Positions 56,001 through 60,431 of a DNA stretch of 60,431 bases are shown piece by piece. Source of the stretch: a bacterium (lineage in GTDB: Bacteria > Cyanobacteriota > Sericytochromatia > S15B-MN24 > VGJW01); contig JAJXWQ010000011.1 of NCBI GenBank assembly GCA_021781555.1, positions 1-60,431 of the forward strand. Direction: 5' to 3'. The first letter of the stretch is position 1. Every line of letters begins with the position of its first letter. The notes beneath the pieces are model-generated. The model did no database searches. It saw only the letters and a list, made by a program, of their open reading frames with translations, and was not told where the DNA came from. The translations under genes and the position numbers were made by a program.

Positions 56001-57401
56001 AATCGACAGCACATCGGCGTATTCAGGCAAGCCGGGTGCCGCAATGTCGAATGGCTACCGGCCGCTTGCGATCCAGATATCCACATCTGCACCGGCGCCG
56101 ACAAGGCCTACGATGTCGGGTTCGTCGGGCAGACCCTGCGCCAGTGGCACCCGGATCGGGTGCGCCTGCTGGAGCGGTTGCAGGAAGCCGGGTTCGACGT
56201 TCACATCGATACCAAGATCCTCCAGGAGATGGCCCTCGTCTTCAACCGGTCCCGCATCATCTTCAACCGGAGCCTGAAGCAGGATCTGAACATGCGGGTC
56301 TTCGAGGCACTGTCGACCGGGAGTCTGCTCTTGACCGATCGCCTTCCGGCCGAGTCCGGCCTCGAGCTCCTGTTCAAGGACCGAGAGCAGCTGGTGCTGT
56401 ACGACGAGGACAACCTCGAGCAGCTGGTAGCCTACTACCTCGAACACCCCGAGGAGCGCGAGCGCACCGCGGCCCGCGGGAGGACCGAGGCCCTGGCCCA
56501 CCATACCTATCGCCACCGGGTTCGCCAGATCCTGGCGGCCGTGGGCTTGAGCCGCCCGGACACAGACGGGGAGTTCGAGCAGCACCCCGCACTGGCCAGG
56601 AAGCCCACCGCCGATCGCAGAGAGGCCGGAGACGGATCGCCGCTGGCCAGCATCGTGATTCCGCTCTTCAACAAGGCGGACTTCACCCGGCAGTGCCTCG
56701 AGGCCATCGAGGCCAGCTCGGGCGAGGAGATCCCCTACGAAGTCGTCCTCGTCGACAACGGGTCGACGGACGGCACGAGGGAGCTGCTCGGCATGCTCGA
56801 GGGCGATGTCAAGATCCTCCGCAACGAGAGCAATCTCGGCTTCGCAGCGGCCTGCAATCAGGGAGCCAGGCTGGCGAGCGGAAAGTACCTGATCTTCCTG
56901 AACAACGATACGGTGCCCCAGCCAGGCTGGCTCTCGGCGCTGGTCCGGTCGGCGCACGCGGACGCCACGATCGGCGTGGTCGGCTGCAAGCTCCTGTATC
57001 CGGGCTCAGGCTTGATCCAGCACGCCGGCATGGACTGGGCCGACGGGACCCCGGACCACCCGTTCCGCCACGCCGCGCCCGATCTTCCCGAGGTCAGCAC
57101 GCCCCGGGATCTGGACATGGTGACGGGGGCCTGCATGCTCGTGCGGCGGGAGCTCTTCGAAGGGTTGGGCGGCTTTGACGAGGGATATCGCAACGGCTGC
57201 GAGGACGTGGATCTCTGCCTGTCGGCCCGAGAAGCTGGCTACCGGGTGCGGTACGAGCCCGCGAGCGTCCTTTTCCACCACGAAGGGACCTCCGACGGCC
57301 GGTTCGCGCATGTGCAGGCCAATCTCATCCGCCTGCGGGAGCGGTGGGGGCACCGCTTCGATGCCGAGGGTCGGTTCCTGGCGGAGGCCCAGGCGCTCTA
57401 G
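53100..57401 (+). CDS. Multi-domain methyltransferase/glycosyltransferase (1433 residues)
   Basis: One continuous polypeptide with at least five parts. (1) Residues 1-115 match the module found at the C-termini of neighbouring glycosyltransferases. (2) About 290-420 is a class I SAM methyltransferase (VLDLSCGSGYG at 291-301, then TGCDVDPEAV and NFEVIEHVPWP). (3) About 500-810 is a GT-B-type domain (LLEAMACGSPVVALAGPNVP). (4) About 830-1150 is a CgeB-like glycosyltransferase (PRILLAISSNAISTSAYFERAF; LNMRVFEALSTGSLLLTDRL). (5) About 1175-1433 is a GT2 domain (SIVIPLFNKADFTRQCL, VDNGSTDGT, LNNDTVPQPGW). The ATG at 53100 has AAAGGA 5 nt upstream. The stop overlaps the convergent gene on a shared CTAG. 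It may assemble a methylated oligosaccharide on one chain. Confidence 0.85.
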   Translation: MPLDPPLTVLGLPDWSTDAPEALVRRFVADAYPRTDIKLALGVPSRNIEGSTFERRIASLLESLDLAPTADFPDLELFESPTTDSEWKACLARASILWTAGATLPDLASRGKELDRLQASSLEGLALALWLAEPVGPEDLVPYDPSDLRAFWDDMAAIRVLRFRFERTNSGAHCDTLVYSPALRRRMMWQFLAIEESDGVLRLRLPAYLSEMPANLQDPFRLAVLESWSEVLADPAYERQPIVVVEVPDGELRASDAGDGRVTPGYAFNELFVHSAKRYRMAQHLCQSKTVLDLSCGSGYGTRLLAKTAHQVTGCDVDPEAVAYGEEVYPAPNVERKTISLIRASAPLPFETGSFDAVTNFEVIEHVPWPEMEAFFSEIKRVLRPDGTLIVSTPNKTIYRNYPDPNHVSLMTAPEFDALLKVHFADVAMFSQVRSGGSGDVFAEFDIVSGADDRREIFLAVCRGPRSEPRPFTLEGRSDALRILVFNWHEPYLALLARTGHRFDVGDWMPRADGMRSWDPRKRPVPANMNLVHAEETIRANLAAGSYDLVVCQTPYDLAVVGDAEVPVLYLTHNAWHADYHSDLTQGEQVRRQLHEHLTRRGALFASISTMKLESWQIPGLVIPPGIDVRDYPLGSHERPETLTVGVMLRARPIFDHAFLEQVTTGFPHQVFGFNPDLEGVDYAKSWQELITAFGQARVYVHATAWPYEDGYNLALLEAMACGSPVVALAGPNVPIEDGVTGFVGTDPASLRQRVKELLADLDLARKLGRAARETVRERFGLEPFVSRWNDAFLAAREQFIRHRQSHARASSGRGSALRPRILLAISSNAISTSAYFERAFRQDCDVVTVGPVIDRATLGQWKQVTDQHALKPPGSGDQKMDLIARVSRPCDIPWPKGQASIPEILAALPAGWTPDLLVWIDNYFEMMPTGFEHLPCPSACLIGDTHTQMDWRIEYARNFDHVFVMFNRQHIGVFRQAGCRNVEWLPAACDPDIHICTGADKAYDVGFVGQTLRQWHPDRVRLLERLQEAGFDVHIDTKILQEMALVFNRSRIIFNRSLKQDLNMRVFEALSTGSLLLTDRLPAESGLELLFKDREQLVLYDEDNLEQLVAYYLEHPEERERTAARGRTEALAHHTYRHRVRQILAAVGLSRPDTDGEFEQHPALARKPTADRREAGDGSPLASIVIPLFNKADFTRQCLEAIEASSGEEIPYEVVLVDNGSTDGTRELLGMLEGDVKILRNESNLGFAAACNQGARLASGKYLIFLNNDTVPQPGWLSALVRSAHADATIGVVGCKLLYPGSGLIQHAGMDWADGTPDHPFRHAAPDLPEVSTPRDLDMVTGACMLVRRELFEGLGGFDEGYRNGCEDVDLCLSAREAGYRVRYEPASVLFHHEGTSDGRFAHVQANLIRLRERWGHRFDAEGRFLAEAQAL

Positions 57402-58708
57402 CCCAGAGACGGCCCTGCGAGGCCGGTTCCTTCGGCCCTGGCCTCGCAGCTGTGTAGCCACGCTTCCAGTGCCGGACGTTCGGGCGGGTCGAGCACCGGT
57501 TTGCCGAGAATCCGGGCCCAGTGGCGGGTATCCCTGGCCCGGGTCGGGGCGGCAGCAATCACCCCCTGGCAAGGCTTCAGCAGTCCCGCCAGGCGGTGCC
57601 CTCCCTCTACGGACAGGACGTCCGGGGCAGCCTCCCCCCGCGTCTCCAGGGCTGCCCCAATCTGCTCGAGGGCCACGTCGGTCGCGCCAAAGACCACCAG
57701 CGCCACCGGGTCCTCGGCCCTGAACCCCGCCGCATAAGCTTCGACGGCCGGCAGCCAGGCCTCAGCCGGCCCGGACCAGTCGGCATCCAGCAGCAGGCTG
57801 AAGCGCTTGAGCCCGTCGATCGCGACACCCTCGACGGTCAACGGTACGCTGGCCGGATCCGGCAACGGCACGTGGAGGTCCTTGCCGACGAACTTGCCCT
57901 GCAGCAGCTCGACCAACCTGTCGATGCCCCACCGATCCTCGATCGGCTCCTCGAGGTTCCACTTCTGCCGGAAGATCGCCTCGTTACGCTTGAGTGAGGC
58001 CCCGTAGTCGACCTTTTCCCCCATGAAGGTTCGAGATCCGAAATGGTGGATGAAAACGTCATCTGCCATCCAGATCCGCTTGCCGGCGAGCTGCGCGCGC
58101 AGGCAGAAGTCGTCGTCCTCGAAGTTCCCGCTTCCGAATCGGGTGTCGAGCCCTCCGATAGTCTCGACGAGCTCCGCCCGGATGAGCATCGCAAACCCGA
58201 TCACGATAGGCAGAAACAGCCCCTGGCCGGCGTGCCCTTCGGCGCGATCGCGGGCAAAATCGTGCATCTCGACCATGTTCTTGTACGGAACGTCGAGGAG
58301 TAGCTGTGCGCCCGACACGCAATTGGACCGTGGGCCCACAATCCCGATCGTCGGATCCACCTCCAGTGGCCGCAGCATCCGAGACAGCCAGCCCTCCGTC
58401 ACGATGACGTCGTTGTTGAGAAGCAGAACGTACTCGCCGCGGGCCAGCGCCATCCCTTGGCTGCACCCCCCCGCGAAGCCTTCGTTCTGCTCGTTGAGGA
58501 CGATCTTGACGTTGTCGCGCTGCTCGGCCAGCTCGAGCAGGTACATCCTCGTGCCGTCCGTCGACCCGTTATCCACCACGATGAGTTCGAAGGGCTCGGG
58601 AGTGAACGCATAGATCGACTCGAAGCACATTCGCGTGTACTCGAGCTGGTTGAGGGTCAAGATGACGATGCTGGTGAGGCCAGGGTCGCGACTGCCACCC
58701 GCGTTCAC
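57398..58708 (-). CDS. GT2 glycosyltransferase with C-terminal module
   Basis: A 436-residue protein. Residues about 10-280 are a family-2 glycosyltransferase (TSIVILTLNQLEYTRMCFESI, VDNGSTDGT, GFAGGCSQGMA, LNNDVIVTEGW, FEDDDFCLRAQ). It is a close paralogue of the gene at 49904. Residues about 295-425 carry the shared module (GLKRFSLLLDADWSGPAEAWLPAV, then DPVALVVFGA and APDVLSVEGG). The GTG at 58708 overlaps the upstream stop (GTGA) and has GAGG 8 nt upstream, so translation is coupled. Confidence 0.88.
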   Translation of the reverse strand: MNAGGSRDPGLTSIVILTLNQLEYTRMCFESIYAFTPEPFELIVVDNGSTDGTRMYLLELAEQRDNVKIVLNEQNEGFAGGCSQGMALARGEYVLLLNNDVIVTEGWLSRMLRPLEVDPTIGIVGPRSNCVSGAQLLLDVPYKNMVEMHDFARDRAEGHAGQGLFLPIVIGFAMLIRAELVETIGGLDTRFGSGNFEDDDFCLRAQLAGKRIWMADDVFIHHFGSRTFMGEKVDYGASLKRNEAIFRQKWNLEEPIEDRWGIDRLVELLQGKFVGKDLHVPLPDPASVPLTVEGVAIDGLKRFSLLLDADWSGPAEAWLPAVEAYAAGFRAEDPVALVVFGATDVALEQIGAALETRGEAAPDVLSVEGGHRLAGLLKPCQGVIAAAPTRARDTRHWARILGKPVLDPPERPALEAWLHSCEARAEGTGLAGPSLG

Positions 58709-59526
58709 TGCTTTGACCTCGCGACTGCAGGAGTTGCCAACACATTCCTCCGGAACCCGGCCAACCCGTCCAGGAATCCTGCCTCGAGAGCCAGGATTCC
58801 ATGCCTTTTCGCCAGGTTGACCGTCTCTGGCCCCCCGAGAACGAGCTCGGCGGCGTTGATGTACGCCACGATGTGCGTGTCGTCAAGCCGCCGGATCAAG
58901 TTGATGTCCGGAACGTGCTCGGTGTCTCGTCCGAGCCCCTCCAGGATCTCGGCGATCGATCCGGCATCGAGGCTCGCCACGGCAAGACCGGGCAGGCGCG
59001 TCAAGCTCGACGGCTCCACGACCCCGGGGTGACCACACTCTATCGTCATCGCGACGCGGCGTCCCATCAGGACCGCGACCAGGAGGGTCGAGTTGAAGCC
59101 CACCACCACATCCGAGGCCGCGATGAACATGTCCGGCGAGACGTCCGGAACCTCGATCGAGACGCCGGCTTCCCGCGCGATCTGCCGGTATTCGTCCGGT
59201 CCGCCATTGTCCACGAACGCGTGGCCGGGATGAGGCCGCAGGATCACGATCGGCGGCTCCTCGAAACTGGCAATGGCATCGAAGAAGCTCCGAACGTCCG
59301 CCCTGATCTTCGCGGCCACGTCGAACGTGGTCAGTGAGTTTGCCCGGGTGCCGGCCAGGCCCACGACCTTCCGCCCGGCATCGATCCCGATCTCGCGGCA
59401 GGCTTTCTCCTTGTCCTCCGTGCCGAAGAACACGACCTCGAACCGGCCGGTCCCTTCGAGGAGCGGGGCAATCCTCGCCGTCGTGTGGTCCCGAGCCAGG
59501 ACGACCCGGCGCCTCCTTGCCGTCAT
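58705..59526 (-). CDS. Surface-polysaccharide transferase-like protein (GT-B, CDP-glycerol/polysialyl-like)
   Basis: A 273-residue protein. The ATG at 59526 overlaps the TGA of an upstream gene remnant (ATGA). The C-terminal half has ILRPHPGHAFVDNGG and DMFIAASDVVVGFNSTLLVAVLMGRR, as in CDP-glycerol glycerophosphotransferases, polysialyltransferases and related capsule enzymes. The N-terminal Rossmann half is short. It is shorter than those families, so a distinct subfamily is possible. The frame is open upstream through the adjacent repeat, but the sequence there is repeat-derived. Confidence 0.65.
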   Translation of the reverse strand: MTARRRRVVLARDHTTARIAPLLEGTGRFEVVFFGTEDKEKACREIGIDAGRKVVGLAGTRANSLTTFDVAAKIRADVRSFFDAIASFEEPPIVILRPHPGHAFVDNGGPDEYRQIAREAGVSIEVPDVSPDMFIAASDVVVGFNSTLLVAVLMGRRVAMTIECGHPGVVEPSSLTRLPGLAVASLDAGSIAEILEGLGRDTEHVPDINLIRRLDDTHIVAYINAAELVLGGPETVNLAKRHGILALEAGFLDGLAGFRRNVLATPAVARSKQ

Positions 59527-59633
59527 GGCGCCTCGATCACGGGTCTCACGACCTGCATCAGCCGGCTCACGACCTCGTACTCGAGCAGCGGCGCCAGTGC
59601 GACTCCGTTGTACAGGAACGGCTCGCCCTCTAG
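59523..59633 (-). pseudogene. 3' remnant of a gene cut off at the repeat border
   Basis: On the minus strand an open frame of about 35 codons runs from the repeat border CTAG (59630-59633) to a TGA at 59523-59525. It reads EGEPFLYNGVALAPLLEYEV and continues to VVRPVIEAP. It overlaps the next gene by ATGA, the normal operon junction in this window, so it looks like the true C-terminus of a lost upstream gene. The 5' part is replaced by the repeat and insertion-sequence DNA. The family is not recognised. Confidence 0.5.
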
Positions 59634-59737
59634 GCCTTTTGCAGTTTGAACGGGGCCCTCTGTGCGCTCGCTTCGCTGCGCAACCGGGCCCCGTTTGACT
59701 CATCGGGCTCGATCCATTCAAACCGGGAGCACTCTAG
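59630..59737 (-). repeat. Full copy of the palindromic repeat
   Basis: A 108-bp copy with CTAG at both ends (59630-59633 and 59734-59737), in reverse orientation. Its left border truncates a coding region and its right border abuts the left end of an IS1380-like element. Confidence 0.93.
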
Positions 59738-60115
59738 CCTGCATAATTCGCGGATCTTGTTGGAAGGCCGGGTCCAACGGTAGGCTATTGTTGCAACACA
59801 ACCCCACCGGAGGCCCGACCATCACATGCAAGATCCTACCACTCTCTTTCCCGTCCCGACGGCGACCGGCGAGAAGGTTTACGCCGCCTTCGACACGGGC
59901 GAGTTGACGACCGATGCGGGCATCGCGTTCGTCCGATCGGTCGATGAGCAGCTCGGCCTGACCGCGGGCCTGGCGCCGTTGCTTCCCGATCCGCGTAACC
60001 CCCTGCTCGTCCACCATCAGCATCTCGCCCTGCTGCGCCAGCGCGTCTACTCGATCTTGGCCGGCTATGAGGACACCAACGACGCGACCAAGCTGCGGAG
60101 CGATCCCGCCAGCCG
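59738..60115 (+). mobile_element. IS1380-family insertion sequence, 3'-truncated
   Basis: The left end begins CCTGCATAATTCGCGG directly after a CTAG. A stem with GTTGGA and TCCAAC arms lies in the leader. The transposase frame follows but is cut after about 95 codons. The right end is missing; at about 60105-60120 the sequence joins a fragment of a different insertion sequence in opposite orientation. Confidence 0.75.
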
Positions 60116-60128
60116 GTCGACGGCATGA
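59826..60128 (+). pseudogene. Truncated IS1380-family transposase
   Basis: A 100-residue N-terminal fragment. FDTGELTTDAGIAF, LLPDPRNPLLVHHQHLALLRQRV and AGYEDTNDATKLRSDP are characteristic of the IS1380 transposase N-terminal region. Full-length proteins are about 400-450 residues, so most of the catalytic DDE domain is missing. The last few residues come from the adjoining sequence. Confidence 0.8.
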
Positions 60129-60431
60129 TGGCGATGTTGAAATCACGCGCCATGCGCTTGGTCGCTCGGGAAATCGGCATCTGGTCATCTGAACGGATTC
60201 GACGAGCTTCTCGCGGCAGCGATTCACGTACCGATTACCGGGCTCGATGAATACCAAGGGCGTCCTGAAGTTGCGCTTCTTGCTGCACCTCGGACAGCGG
60301 TACACGCCCACATGGATTTGCAAAAGGCTCGGCCGGTCGAGGCCGATGTCGATCGCCGAGCGCACAACGCCGTATCGCCTCGGCGACTCCGTTCCGCACC
60401 TCGGGCACGGATGGGACCGGAAGTCGGCGTC
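60105..60431 (-). pseudogene. Fragment of a zinc-ribbon transposase (ISL3-like), frameshifted
   Basis: Reading the minus strand from the window edge gives a zinc-finger region with HPCPRCGTESPRRYGVV and YRCPRCSKKRNFRTP, followed by NRYVNRCREKLVESVQ. Near 60180-60190 the frame shifts, and the homologous sequence seems to continue as QMPISRATKRMARDFNIAI before stopping at the junction with the IS1380 fragment. The Cys pairs and the following helical part suggest an ISL3-type transposase N-terminus. The upstream end lies outside the window. Confidence 0.5.

Noticed and set aside
52971-56030. Antisense open frame of 1019 codons opposite the multi-domain glycosyltransferase
   Set aside because: The sense frame shows methyltransferase and GT motifs over the same bases. 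The antisense product is Gly/Arg/Asp-rich with no motif.
59738-60431. A complete insertion sequence or integrative element with attachment sites
   Set aside because: Both transposases are truncated, no right terminal repeat is seen, and no integrase or tRNA target is present.

Overview
The window is about 60 kb of GC-rich chromosomal DNA from a motile bacterium with an apparent two-membrane envelope. The sequence shows MotA and MotB, several lipobox lipoproteins, a LolA/RseB-fold periplasmic protein, a TonB-like proline-rich protein and a lytic transglycosylase. There is no rRNA, no tRNA that I could recognise, no CRISPR array and no prophage. The mix (family-10-like glycosidase, APC permease fused to a Usp domain, TPR and GT proteins, proline/threonine-rich lipoproteins) would suit a poorly sampled lineage near the non-photosynthetic Cyanobacteria. 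That assignment is a guess without a database search.

Layout. 1-1000: a decayed repeat array and a lytic transglycosylase. 1.2-5.2 kb: an overlapping operon of four lipoproteins, two of them paralogous. 5.4-8.5 kb: a TPR protein, then motA-motB. 8.5-12.3 kb: two TrkA/RCK-type proteins divergent from an APC-Usp permease and a secreted SRPBCC protein. 12.3-12.5 kb: a hairpin-rich non-coding stretch. 12.8-18.6 kb: two MFS transporters, a secreted FliF-C-terminus-like protein, a GT4 and an Ig-like lipoprotein. 18.6-24.1 kb: a phosphodiesterase-like enzyme, a family-10-like glycosidase, a HAD phosphatase and RNase HI. 24.1-29.4 kb: two GT-C-type membrane proteins, a FAD enzyme and a secreted protein, tightly packed. 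29.5-36.8 kb (minus strand): a CDP-deoxysugar and sugar-acid operon, rfbF-rfbG-rfbH, then a NeuB-SAF-cupin fusion, a HAD protein and a TPP enzyme. 37.4-46.2 kb: a GT/TPR protein, an alpha/beta-hydrolase-like protein, small exported proteins and comM. 46.5-59.6 kb: a glycosyltransferase island with unusually large multi-domain enzymes, including a GT4-GT4 tandem and a 1433-residue methyltransferase/GT/GT/GT2 protein. 59.7-60.4 kb: two decayed insertion sequences fused to each other.

The most striking signal is a dispersed palindromic repeat. It is a 104-bp core bounded on each side by CTAG or a close variant (108 bp overall), present in about 16 full or partial copies at about 12 sites in this window. 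Copies lie almost always at gene ends, and the bordering CTAG often is the TAG stop codon of the adjacent gene. Tandem copies share a single border tetranucleotide. One convergent gene pair (57398-57401) overlaps on a bare CTAG that is the stop codon on both strands and looks like an empty site. No mobilising enzyme for the repeat is identified here.

A plausible joint theme is cell-surface and flagellar glycosylation: sugar nucleotides made in the rfb operon would feed the GT island of a motile cell. This is inference from gene content only.
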